Under the pieces are notes generated by a model. It did not search any database, was not told the DNA's origin, and worked only from the letters and a program-made list of their open reading frames with translations. This document shows, in pieces, positions 18,198 to 26,400 of a DNA stretch of 64,000 nucleotides; the stretch's first letter is position 1; each line of letters opens with the position of its first letter. The DNA comes from Micromonospora sp. WMMD961 (GTDB taxonomy: Bacteria; Actinomycetota; Actinomycetes; Mycobacteriales; Micromonosporaceae), in assembly GCF_029626145.1 (NCBI RefSeq), contig NZ_JARUBJ010000002.1, forward strand, positions 6,086,501 to 6,150,500, written 5' to 3'. A program made the translations under genes and the position numbers.

Positions 18198-18506
18198 ATG
18201 AGCAACGAAGGTCAGCCAGCGCAGGACCCGCTGATCGACGAGACGCAGGCGGAGCAGAGACGTTCCGCCGCCGCCCGGCTGTTCGACATCCGCCGGGTGA
18301 TCGGTGGTCTCTTCGTGGCGTACGGGGTCATCGTGACGCTGATCGGCGTCTTCGACAGCCGGGCTGAGATCGACAAGGCCCAGGGTGTCCGGATCAACCT
18401 GTGGGCCGGGCTGGTGATGCTCGCATTCGGCCTGCTCATGCTGCTCTGGCAGTGGCTGCGCCCGGCGGAGCCGCCGGCCCCCAACGAGCAGCCGCCCGCC
18501 GGCTGA
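18198..18506 (+). CDS. Small two-helix membrane protein
   Basis: 102 residues, no named family recognised. After a hydrophilic N-terminal ~30 residues there are two predicted membrane segments (GGLFVAYGVIVTLIGVF near 36-52 and LWAGLVMLAFGLLMLLWQWL near 68-88), joined by a short loop with DSRAEIDKAQGVRIN. It follows the symporter gene by 15 bp, with a GAAAGGG site. It may be an accessory subunit of the transporter; this rests on operon position only. Confidence 0.78.
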   Translation: MSNEGQPAQDPLIDETQAEQRRSAAARLFDIRRVIGGLFVAYGVIVTLIGVFDSRAEIDKAQGVRINLWAGLVMLAFGLLMLLWQWLRPAEPPAPNEQPPAG

Positions 18507-18591
18507 CCACCGCCGGGCGGGGCGGCATGAGCACGGCACGAGGGGGTACGCGAGGGGATCAGGCACCGTGTCGGACACAGGAGGCAGCACC

Positions 18592-18978
18592 ATGACCGAT
18601 CGCGATCGCCAACCGCCGTTGGAGGACAGCCCGGAGGTGGCCTCGGCGGTGGACGATGACATCACCGTCACGCAGCTGCGCACCGGAGGCGGCCCGGACC
18701 AGGACAACCCGGCCTTCGCCGAGCCCCGCGACCGGCCGGCCGACCTCGCGCCGGGCACCGACGAGCTGATCGGCGACCCGTACGCTGCCGGCACCGGGGC
18801 GACCGGGACGGGCACCGGTGCCGGCGGGGACAACATCCGCACCGGGGCGGAGCAGCCCTGGGAGCCGGAGGACCTGGTGCTGGCGCGTGGGCAGGACCTC
18901 ACCCCGGAGAACCTGGAGAAGGCGCGCCGCGACCTGGCCGAGCAGGGCCAGGCGGCGATCGAGCGCACCGTGCCCTGA
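18592..18978 (+). CDS. Hypothetical acidic soluble protein
   Basis: 128 residues, function unknown. It has no membrane segment and no recognised domain. The sequence is rich in Asp, Gly, Pro and Thr, with a Gly/Thr stretch (AGTGATGTGTGAGG) near residue 67. A more structured C-terminus (LVLARGQDLTPENLEKARRD) follows. The ATG at 18592 has an AGGAGG site; a GTG at 18568 in the same frame is less well placed. It follows the symporter operon by 85 bp and ends before two terminator hairpins. Confidence 0.7.
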   Translation: MTDRDRQPPLEDSPEVASAVDDDITVTQLRTGGGPDQDNPAFAEPRDRPADLAPGTDELIGDPYAAGTGATGTGTGAGGDNIRTGAEQPWEPEDLVLARGQDLTPENLEKARRDLAEQGQAAIERTVP

Positions 18979-19021
18979 CGACGTGCACGTCGATCAGCGG
19001 CCCCGGCCCTGAGCACGAGGG

Positions 19022-19060
19022 GGGTCCCCGACCCGACCAGAGCGGTCGGGCCGGGGACCC
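19022..19060 (+). terminator. Hairpin terminator downstream of 18978
   Basis: GGGTCCCCG (19022-19030) pairs with 19052-19060 and CCCGACC (19032-19038) with 19044-19050, giving a 16-bp stem with one mismatch and a 5-nt loop. It lies between two convergent genes. Confidence 0.8.
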
Positions 19061-19071
19061 GGGGGGAACCT

Positions 19072-19104
19072 GCCGCCGGCAGTGCCTCACCTACTGCCGG
19101 CGGC
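19072..19104 (-). terminator. Second hairpin, terminator of the cellulase gene
   Basis: A perfect 12-bp stem GCCGCCGGCAGT (19072-19083) pairs with 19093-19104 around a 9-nt loop, 24 bp past the stop of the GH6 gene on the minus strand. Confidence 0.75.
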
Positions 19105-19127
19105 GGGTGGGTGTGGAAGCGTTCCGG

Positions 19128-20921
19128 TCAGAGCGCCGGGTACGCGTTGCGCATGAGCTCCTGGAACTGGGCGGAGAACCACGCACCGGAGATCGGCGCG
19201 TCGGCCAGGGCGCCCGACGGGTTGTTGCCGTTGCGGGCGTTGCCGCCGTACGTCGGGTCGCACATCCGGTCGAAGCCCTTGCCCTCGTTGTTCGGGATCT
19301 CCTTGCTGGAGCCGTCCGACTCGCCCGGAGGCTTCACCCAGACGTAGGCGTCGATGCCCGTCGCCGGGTTCGCCCGGGGCCGCTCACCGAGACCGGCGCC
19401 GGCCTGGTTGCACCAGTTGCCGAGGTGCAGCCGGCGGTCGACGCGGCCACCGTCGACGTACGTGTCCACGCTGGTCGTCGCACCCGGGCCGGTGGGCCGG
19501 GCGGAACCGCCCCAACCGTTGCGGGAGGTGTCGATCAGCATGCCGATGTTGGAGTTGAAGCCCAACGAGACCAGCTTGGTCCGGAACGCCTGGGCGAACG
19601 ACAGCTCGTCGACGTAGTAGTTCCAGTCGATCCACTTGGACTGGCGCACCGTCTGGCCGTTCACGTTGTCGGTGACCTTGAAGTACGGCTCCTGCAGCGC
19701 CGAGTAGTTGGCGGTGTTGGTGATGAAGCCGTGCACGTTGTTGACAGTGCTGCCGGAGGCGACCGCGGCGGTCTTCAGGATCTCGGCGGACGGGTTGAAG
19801 TTGCTGTCCCACCCGAGCCAGCCGTGGTGCCCGGCGTCGACGTAGTTGTAGACGTTGCCGATCGCGCCCAGCTTGGCCAGGGCGTAGCCGACGCCGTTGA
19901 CGTAGGCGCCGTTGGCCTTGACCGTGTCGCACATGGCCGTGCCGCCGGGCTGACCGGAGGTGTTGGTGACCAGGTTCGGCAGCGAGTCGATCTCGATGAT
20001 GTTGATGATCCGCAGGCTGCTGTACTTCGAGTCGCCCTGGATCGCGGCGATCGGGTCGATGTACTGGGACTTGTACTTCGGCAGCTCGTCCGGGCCCAGC
20101 TCACCGTTGGAGGCGAGTGCCGAGCAGTCCCGGCCGGGCAGGTTGTAGATCACGAACTGGATGTAGCCGGCGCCCTGGCGCAGTGCCTCGTCCAGGTGGT
20201 CCTTCACCCCGAAGGCACCGTTGGAGCTGCTGTCCGGCGTGCCGTTGATCGCGGCGATCCGGTCCAGCCAGACGGCGGTGGGGTTGTTGGAGATCCGGCT
20301 TCCGCCAGCCTCCGCGTTCGCCTTGGCCTTCCACTCCGGGTTCACGTAACCGGGCACCCCGGCGTACGGGTTGTCGACCTTCGTGCCGGGCGGCGGGTTG
20401 GTGGTGGGCGGCGGGTCGGTGGGCGGCGGAGTGGTGGGCGGCGGGTCGGTGGGCGGGGGCGTGGTCGGCGGGGGCGTGGTCGGCGGGGTCGTGCCACCGT
20501 TGCAGACCACGCCGTTCAGGGTGAACGAGGTCGGCTTCGGGTTACTGCCGCTCCACGCGCCGTTGAAGCCGATGCTCGTCGACGCGCCGGTGGCCAGGGT
20601 GCCGTTGTAGGACAGGCTCCGGGCGGTCACCTGGCTGCCGGACTGGGTGTACGTGGCCGACCAGCCCTGCTGTACACGCTGGCTGGAGTTGGGGAAGGTC
20701 CAGCCCAGGGTCCAGCCGTTGACCGGGTCGCCGAGGTTCTTGATGGTGATGTTCGCGGTGAACCCACCCTGCCAGTCGTTGGTCGTGTAGGCGATGTCGC
20801 ACTGCGTCGCGGCCTGCGCCGCGGTAACCGGAATCGTCACCAGCCCACCGGCGACCAGGGCACCTGCGCCAGCGAGCGCAAGGGCCCGGCGTGGGCCGGT
20901 TAGCCTTCTCCACACATTCAT
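19128..20921 (-). CDS. Secreted GH6 cellulase (cellobiohydrolase type) with CBM2
   Basis: 597-residue secreted glycoside hydrolase cutting beta-1,4-glucan from chain ends. A signal peptide (~1-37, ending AAQA) precedes a family 2 cellulose-binding module (about 38-140, with NDWQGGFTANITIKNLGDPV and the Trp residues GWTLGW and GAWSGSN). A Pro/Thr linker (~143-190) follows, then the GH6 domain. Both GH6 signatures are visible: VIYNLPGRDCSALASNG with Asp265, and NIIEIDSLPN with Asp312. The EIDSLP form, not E-P-D, is typical of bacterial exocellulases such as Cel6B. The ATG has AGGAG nine bases upstream. A CebR-like site lies about 250 bp upstream. Confidence 0.95.
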   Translation of the reverse strand: MNVWRRLTGPRRALALAGAGALVAGGLVTIPVTAAQAATQCDIAYTTNDWQGGFTANITIKNLGDPVNGWTLGWTFPNSSQRVQQGWSATYTQSGSQVTARSLSYNGTLATGASTSIGFNGAWSGSNPKPTSFTLNGVVCNGGTTPPTTPPPTTPPPTDPPPTTPPPTDPPPTTNPPPGTKVDNPYAGVPGYVNPEWKAKANAEAGGSRISNNPTAVWLDRIAAINGTPDSSSNGAFGVKDHLDEALRQGAGYIQFVIYNLPGRDCSALASNGELGPDELPKYKSQYIDPIAAIQGDSKYSSLRIINIIEIDSLPNLVTNTSGQPGGTAMCDTVKANGAYVNGVGYALAKLGAIGNVYNYVDAGHHGWLGWDSNFNPSAEILKTAAVASGSTVNNVHGFITNTANYSALQEPYFKVTDNVNGQTVRQSKWIDWNYYVDELSFAQAFRTKLVSLGFNSNIGMLIDTSRNGWGGSARPTGPGATTSVDTYVDGGRVDRRLHLGNWCNQAGAGLGERPRANPATGIDAYVWVKPPGESDGSSKEIPNNEGKGFDRMCDPTYGGNARNGNNPSGALADAPISGAWFSAQFQELMRNAYPAL

Positions 20922-21533
20922 GCCACTGATCTCCTTGGGCGAGACCGGGCTCGCGTACGGCCCGGCGAGACGGCCCGGTGAGCGTCCTGTGACGGACGGC
21001 TGCCGGCGCCAACGGGATTTCGGGGGTGCCCGGCCCGGACGGGCGAGGGTGGTGGTGGTGCGTGACCGACCGGTGCAGCGGCCGATCAATCGGCGGATCG
21101 TCGCCCGGTGGACCGGTGCCCTCGACTCCCTGCCTGCGCGGTATGGCTCCCCGAACCGCGTTCGCCGATTCTTGCATGGGAGCGCTTCCATGGCAATGGC
21201 TCGATGCCTCTCTGCGGAGATCAGCGCTGCGCCCGTTTCGGACGATACCCCCGGATGAGCGCGGCGAGCCCTGGCGGGACCGTGCTGGCCGCTACCGGAC
21301 GACCAGCCGGAGCTGACCATGCGTGTCCCAGACCGTCGCGCACCACCCGGACAGGCACCCGAAGCCTGAGGCGGCACTCAGAGCACTGAAAGCCGCTTAG
21401 CTCGTCTTCAGCACCTACTGGAGCAAAAGCCAAAACGCGAATCTTTCACTTCATAAGTCATGAAACGGTCTAACGTCGGTCTTAGCTCGGTTGTCGCCGG
21501 GCTCAGGACAACAGGGATGGAGTGACGCAGGTC
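20922..21533. other. 612-bp divergent control region (cellulase / surface protein)
   Basis: It contains the leader and promoter of the GH6 gene (operator at 21177-21190) and the upstream region of the surface-protein gene. The part at 21410-21500 is AT-rich for this genome and carries an inverted repeat, TTCAT-N5-ATGAA, at 21450-21464. The cellulase frame stays open upstream to 21377, but that sequence has no signal peptide or domain and crosses the promoter, so it is not coding. No small gene is supported. Confidence 0.6.
21168..21196 (-). promoter_or_regulatory. Candidate cellulase promoter with CebR-like operator
   Basis: TGGGAGCGCTTCCA at 21177-21190 differs by one base from TGGGAGCGCTCCCA, the operator of CebR, the LacI-family cellobiose-responsive repressor of actinobacterial cellulase genes. 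On the minus strand it lies in the spacer between TTGCCA (21191-21196, a -35-like box) and AAGAAT (21168-21173, a -10-like box), 17 bp apart. Binding there would block transcription until cellobiose is present. The leader would be about 240 nt long. Confidence 0.8.
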
Positions 21534-22724
21534 ATGGCTAAGAAGATGCTCGGGAAGGTCGTTGCGGGTGCCGCGCTCGGCGGCGCGTCGCTCCTGGTGT
21601 TCGCACCGGGGATCGCGTTCGCCGAAGGTCACCACGACGGCGGCAAGGACCGTGACGGCAAGGTCTACGCCAAGCCGCACGTCGTCAAGGCCGGCGACGA
21701 GGTCAAGCTCCTCGAGATCTGCCCGGATCGGCAGGAGCACGCGTACGTGTGGTCCAAGGTCACCGGCAAGGTCAAGCTCAAGCCGGCGCATGAAGACCGG
21801 GGCGAGGACCGCGAGTGGCGCGAGGAGGAGAACTCCTCCGACCACGAGAACGGCAAGGACGACAAGGGCAAGGACGACAAGGGCAAGGACCACGAGGGCA
21901 AGGACGAGAACGGCAAGGACGACAAGGGCAAGGACGAGCACGCCAAGGACGACAAGGCCGAGGACGACAAGGCCAAGGACGAGCACAAGGACGAGAACGG
22001 CAAGGGCGGCCAGGGTGGCGGCGCTGCCGCCGACGCCTACGGCGACGAGGGCAGCAAGGACTGGAAGGGCGAAGAGCACGGCCAGGACGCCGAAGAAGGC
22101 CGTGACAAGAAGGACTGGGACTCCAAGGACGAAGACAAGAAGGACTGGGAGTCCAAGGACGAGCACGGCTCGGACTACGGCTCGGACAAGGGCTGGGAGA
22201 ACAAGGACGAGCACGGCTCCGACTACGGCTCGGACAACGGCTGGGAGAACAAGGACGAGCACGGCTCCGACTACAGCTCGGACAACGGCTGGGAGAACAA
22301 GGACGAGCACGGCTCCGACTACAGCTCGGACAACGGCTGGGAGAACAAGGACGAGCACGGCTCCGACTACGGCTCGGACAAGGGCTGGGAGAACAAGGAC
22401 GAGCACGGCTCCGACTACGGCGGTTACGGCGAGGACGAGCGCGGCTCGGACGAGCGTGACTGGGACAAGGAGCGCGAGTTCGTCTACTACGGCGAAGCCA
22501 AGGTCGACAAGGACGCCAAGCCGGGTCGCTACGAGCTCAAGGGCTCGTGCGGCGAGGGCGAGCTCGTCGTGCTGCCGCACGGCGGGGTCGACGGTGGTGA
22601 CGGTGGCGCCAGCACCGGCACCGACCGCGGCCTGGCCACCGGTGGGGCGGGCCTGCTCGGCGCCGCCGCGCTGGGCGGGATCGTGCTGATGCGTCGTCGG
22701 CGGACCGATGGTTCGCTCGTCTGA
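21534..22724 (+). CDS. Secreted highly charged repeat surface protein
   Basis: 396 residues. A signal peptide (about 1-26, ending AFA) and a small conserved module (VYAKPHVVKAGDEVKLLEIC, residues ~40-80) come first. A very hydrophilic middle follows, first Lys/Asp/Glu/Gly repeats and then five exact-length 16-residue repeats with GSDYGSD and GWENKDEH. A second small module (FVYYGEAKVDKDAKPGRYEL, GSCGEGELVVLPHG) precedes a C-terminal Gly/Ala/Leu membrane segment and RRRR. This signal-repeat-membrane-Arg layout is that of a wall or membrane anchored protein. No exact LPXTG is present; GLATGG precedes the anchor. It overlaps a sortase gene. A GTG at 21522 is an alternative start. Confidence 0.85.
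   Translation: MAKKMLGKVVAGAALGGASLLVFAPGIAFAEGHHDGGKDRDGKVYAKPHVVKAGDEVKLLEICPDRQEHAYVWSKVTGKVKLKPAHEDRGEDREWREEENSSDHENGKDDKGKDDKGKDHEGKDENGKDDKGKDEHAKDDKAEDDKAKDEHKDENGKGGQGGGAAADAYGDEGSKDWKGEEHGQDAEEGRDKKDWDSKDEDKKDWESKDEHGSDYGSDKGWENKDEHGSDYGSDNGWENKDEHGSDYSSDNGWENKDEHGSDYSSDNGWENKDEHGSDYGSDKGWENKDEHGSDYGGYGEDERGSDERDWDKEREFVYYGEAKVDKDAKPGRYELKGSCGEGELVVLPHGGVDGGDGGASTGTDRGLATGGAGLLGAAALGGIVLMRRRRTDGSLV
22158..22415. repeat. 48-bp tandem repeats in the surface-protein gene
   Basis: Five full 48-bp units starting at 22158, 22206, 22254, 22302 and 22350, plus a partial unit to about 22415. Each encodes 16 residues (Asp-Glu-His-Gly-Ser-Asp-Tyr…Trp-Glu-Asn-Lys). Copies differ at only a few bases, so the array could expand or contract in frame. 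Confidence 0.95.
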
Positions 22725-23424
22725 CGTGTCGGCGACACGGGCCGGCGGCCGTCACGGGAAACCGTGGCGTGCCGCCGGCGCGGCCGTCGTCGTCACCATG
22801 GCCATGATCGGCGCCGGCATGATCGGCGCTTCCCTGAAGACCACGCCCGCTCCCCGACCGCCGCAGCCGCTGGCCCAGGCCGGCCCCGAGGCCACCGCGC
22901 CGGACAGCACCGCCGACGACGCCCCGCCGGTCGATGGGCAGCCGGTCGGCCAGGCCGCGGTCGGGCTGTCCCGTTCGGCACCGACCAGCATCGAGATCCC
23001 CCGGATCGGTGTCGACGCGACGATCATGTCGTTGGGCACCAACCCGGACGGCACCGTCCAGGTCCCCCCGCTGGACCAGGCCGACAAGGCTGGTTGGTAC
23101 GAGCCGGGTGCCAGCCCCGGCGAGACGGGTAACGCGGTCATCGTCGGGCACGTGGACTCGGCAGTGCTCGGCCCGGCCGTCTTCTTCGACCTGGGCGCCC
23201 TCGTCCCGGGCGACACCATCACCGTGCGACGGACCGACGGGATGCCCGCCACCTTCACTGTCGACTCGGTGAAGTCGTACCCGAAGACGGCCTTCCCCAC
23301 CGAGTTGGTGTACGGACCCAGCGACCGGCCCGGCCTGCGGGTGGTCACCTGCGGCGGTCAGTTCGACCAGGCCGCCAAGAGCTACCCGGACAACATCGTC
23401 GTCTTCGCCACTCTGGCGGCGTGA
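22708..23424 (+). CDS. Class F-type sortase
   Basis: 238-residue membrane-anchored cysteine transpeptidase. An N-terminal membrane segment (AAVVVTMAMIGAGMIGASL, ~27-45) is followed by a Pro/Ala-rich stretch and the sortase barrel from about 90. The catalytic His is in IVGHVDS (His148) and the Cys in VVTCGGQFD (Cys215), followed by YPDNIVVFA, the ending typical of class F (formerly part of class E) actinobacterial sortases. The ATG lies inside the last codons of the surface-protein gene (17-bp overlap), implying coupled translation and that the repeat protein is its substrate or partner. Confidence 0.9.
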   Translation: MVRSSDVSATRAGGRHGKPWRAAGAAVVVTMAMIGAGMIGASLKTTPAPRPPQPLAQAGPEATAPDSTADDAPPVDGQPVGQAAVGLSRSAPTSIEIPRIGVDATIMSLGTNPDGTVQVPPLDQADKAGWYEPGASPGETGNAVIVGHVDSAVLGPAVFFDLGALVPGDTITVRRTDGMPATFTVDSVKSYPKTAFPTELVYGPSDRPGLRVVTCGGQFDQAAKSYPDNIVVFATLAA

Positions 23425-23440
23425 GCCACGACGAACGGGA

Positions 23441-23480
23441 GCGGTCCGGCCGATCGGGGTGACCCGATCGGCCGGACCGC
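23441..23480 (+). terminator. Strong hairpin terminator after the sortase gene
   Basis: A perfect 18-bp stem (23441-23458 with 23463-23480) around a 4-nt loop, 16 bp after the sortase stop and 17 bp before the end of the convergent glutamate dehydrogenase gene; it can serve both. Confidence 0.9.
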
Positions 23481-23496
23481 GTCCGGCGTACCTGAC

Positions 23497-26400
23497 TCAG
23501 GCGGCTGCGGAGGTCCGCACCAGGGTGCGGATCTGGCGCAGCAGCACCGACAGGGCGGCGAGGTCCGCCCGCGACTCGTCGAACTCCCCCATCGCCCGTC
23601 GAGCACGGTGGATCGAGGTCGCGTTCGACTGCTCCCACTGCTGCACCCGCTCGTGCGGCGGCAGGTCGTCCGGGGTGGAGTCGAGGACCTCGGCGGTGAG
23701 CGCGGCCAGCGCGGCGTACAGGTCGTATCGCAGCGCCATCCGGGCCAGCGTCTGCCAACGGTCCTCCCGCGGCAGCAGGGAGATCTTCGACAGCAGCGAG
23801 TCCACCCGGAACAGGTCGGACAGCACGAAGTAGACCGAGGCCACCTCGCTGACGTCCCGTCCGCTGGCGTTGGCGGTCTCCACCACGTCCATCAGACCGA
23901 AGCTGTACATCAGCCGGGTCGCCCGCTCGGCCAGCTCACGGGGCAGCCCACGCTCGGTCATCGAGTCCATGTGCGCGGCGATGCCCTGCCGCTCGTTGCC
24001 GTAGAACAGGTCCTCCAGCCCCGGCAACAGGCGCGTGACCCCGTCGCGCAGCCGGTCGATCTCGGCCGGCACGTCGATCGGCGAGCGCCGGTTGGAGACC
24101 AGCCACCGCACCGCCCGGTCGAGCAGCCGCCGGGTGTCCAGGTAGACGCTCGTCTGCAGCTCCGGTGCCACCTTGTTGTCCAGCGCCTCGACCGCGTCCC
24201 ACAGGTCGCGCAGGCCGAACACCTCGCTGACCACCACGTACGCCCGGATCACGTCTGCCGCGCTCGCCGCGGTCTCCTCGACCACCCGGAAGATGAACGA
24301 GATGCCACCCCGGTTGATCGCCTCGTTGACCAGCACGGTGGTGACGATGTCCCGGCGCAGCCGGTGCCGGCCCATCCGGTCGGCGAACCGCTCGCGCATC
24401 GGCGTCGGGAAGTAGTTGACCAGGACCTCGGTCGTCCACTCCTCGTCGGCCAACCCCTCGGTGAGGATCTCCCGTTCCAGGACGATCTTCACGTACGCGA
24501 GCAGCACCGCGAACTCCGGCGCGGTCAGGCCGGATTCGCTGCGGACCGCCAACTCCTCGTCCGGCGGCAGCGCCTCCAGCGCCCGGTCCAAACCGCCCGA
24601 CCGCTCCAGCTCGTTGATCATCCGGCGATGCACCGGGAGCAGCGAGGCCGCCTGGGCCTGGGAGTTGTTGATCGCCCGAGCCTGGTCGTAGTTGTCCCGC
24701 AGCACCAGCTCCGCGACCTCGTCGGTCATCCCGGCCAGCAGTTCGTCGCGGTCGGCCGTGGTCAGCTCCCCGTCGGCCACCGCCGTGTTCAGCAGGATCT
24801 TGATGTTCACCTCGTGGTCGGAGGTGTCCACCCCGGCCGCGTTGTCGATGAAGTCCGTGTAGATCCGACCACCGGTCAACGCGTACTCGATCCGGCCGAG
24901 CTGGGTCCAGCCCAGGTTGCCGCCCTCGCCCGCCACCCGGCAACGCAGGTCGCGGCCGTCCACCCGGATCGCGTCGTTGGACTTGTCGCCCACCTCCGCG
25001 TTGGTCTGGCTGGACGCCTTGACATAGGTGCCGATGCCGCCGTTCCAGAACAGGTCCACCGGAGCGGTGACGATCGCCTTCATCAGGTCCTGCGGCGACA
25101 GCTGCGTGACGTCGTCGCCCAGGCCGATCGCCGCCCGGACCTGCGGCGTGATCGGGATCGACTTCGCGGTACGCGGGAAGATGCCGCCACCGGCCGAGAT
25201 CAGCTCCGGGTTGTAGTCCTCCCAGGAGGAACGGGGCAGGTCGAACAGCCGCCGCCGCTCCGCGTACGAGGTGGCCGCGTCCGGCTCCGGGTCGAGGAAG
25301 ATGTGCCGGTGGTCGAAGGCGGCCACCAGCCGGATGTGCTCGGACAGCAGCATCCCGTTGCCGAACACGTCGCCGGACATGTCGCCGACGCCGACCACCG
25401 TGAAGTCCTGGGTCTGGGTGTCCAGGCCCAACTCCCGGAAGTGCCGCTTGACCGACTCCCAGGCGCCCCGGGCGGTGATGCCCATCTTCTTGTGGTCGTA
25501 GCCGGCCGAACCGCCGGAGGCGAACGCGTCGCCCATCCAGAAGTGGTGGGCCGTGGAGATCTCGTTGGCGATGTCGGAGAACGTCGCGGTGCCCTTGTCC
25601 GCAGCCACCACCAGGTACGGGTCGTCGCCGTCGTGCCGGACCACGTCCTCGGGCGGCACGATCTGCCCGCTGACGATGTTGTCGGTGACGTCCAGCATCG
25701 CGCCGACGAACTCCTGGTAGCAGGCGACCGCCTCGTCCCGGTCGCCCGGCTTCTGCTTCAGCACGAAGCCGCCCTTGGCGCCCACCGGCACGATCACGGT
25801 GTTCTTCACCATCTGCGCCTTGACCAGGCCGAGCACCTCGGTCCGGAAGTCCTCCCGGCGGTCGGACCAGCGCAACCCACCCCGGGCCACCGGCCCGAAC
25901 CGCAGGTGCACACCCTCGAACCGGGGCGAGTAGACGAAGATCTCGAACTTCGGTCGCGGTGCCGGCAGGTCCGGAATGGCCTGCGGGTCGAGCTTGAACG
26001 CCACGTACGCCTTGGGCCGCCCGTCGCCGCGCTTCTGGTAGAAGCTGGTCCGCAGGGTCGCCTCGATCAGCGTCAGGTACGAGCGCAGGATCCGATCCTG
26101 GTCGAGGCTCGCCACGTCGTCCAACGCGCCCCGGATCGTCTCCACCAGCTCACCGCTACGCTGCTGCCGCTGCTCGGTGCTCGACTCACCCGGCGCGAAC
26201 CGGGTCTCGAAGAGCTCCACCAGCAACGCGGCGAGCTTCGGGTACGCGATGAAGGTCTGCTCCATGTAGTCCTGCGAGAAGACCGTGCCGGCCTGCCGCA
26301 GGTACTTTGCGTACGCCCGCAGCACCACCACCTGCCGCCAGGTCAACCCGGCGCGCAGGACCAGTTCGTTGAACCGGTCCACCTCGGCCTCACCACGCCA

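Noticed and set aside
19107..20903. 598-codon plus-strand open frame
   Set aside because: Antisense mirror of the GH6 cellulase gene, with no domain.
20922..21377. Upstream extension of the cellulase frame
   Set aside because: It would put ~150 non-conserved residues before a perfect signal peptide with a good ribosome site, and would cross the CebR-like operator and promoter.
21396..21411. CTTAGCTCGTCTTCAG as a seventh copy of the acyl-CoA motif
   Set aside because: Only the outer 6 and 5 bases fit, the centre does not, and the nearby gene (surface protein) is unrelated to acyl-CoA metabolism.
22158..22415. Tandem repeats considered as a CRISPR array
   Set aside because: The units are contiguous with no unique spacers and encode a repeated peptide in frame.
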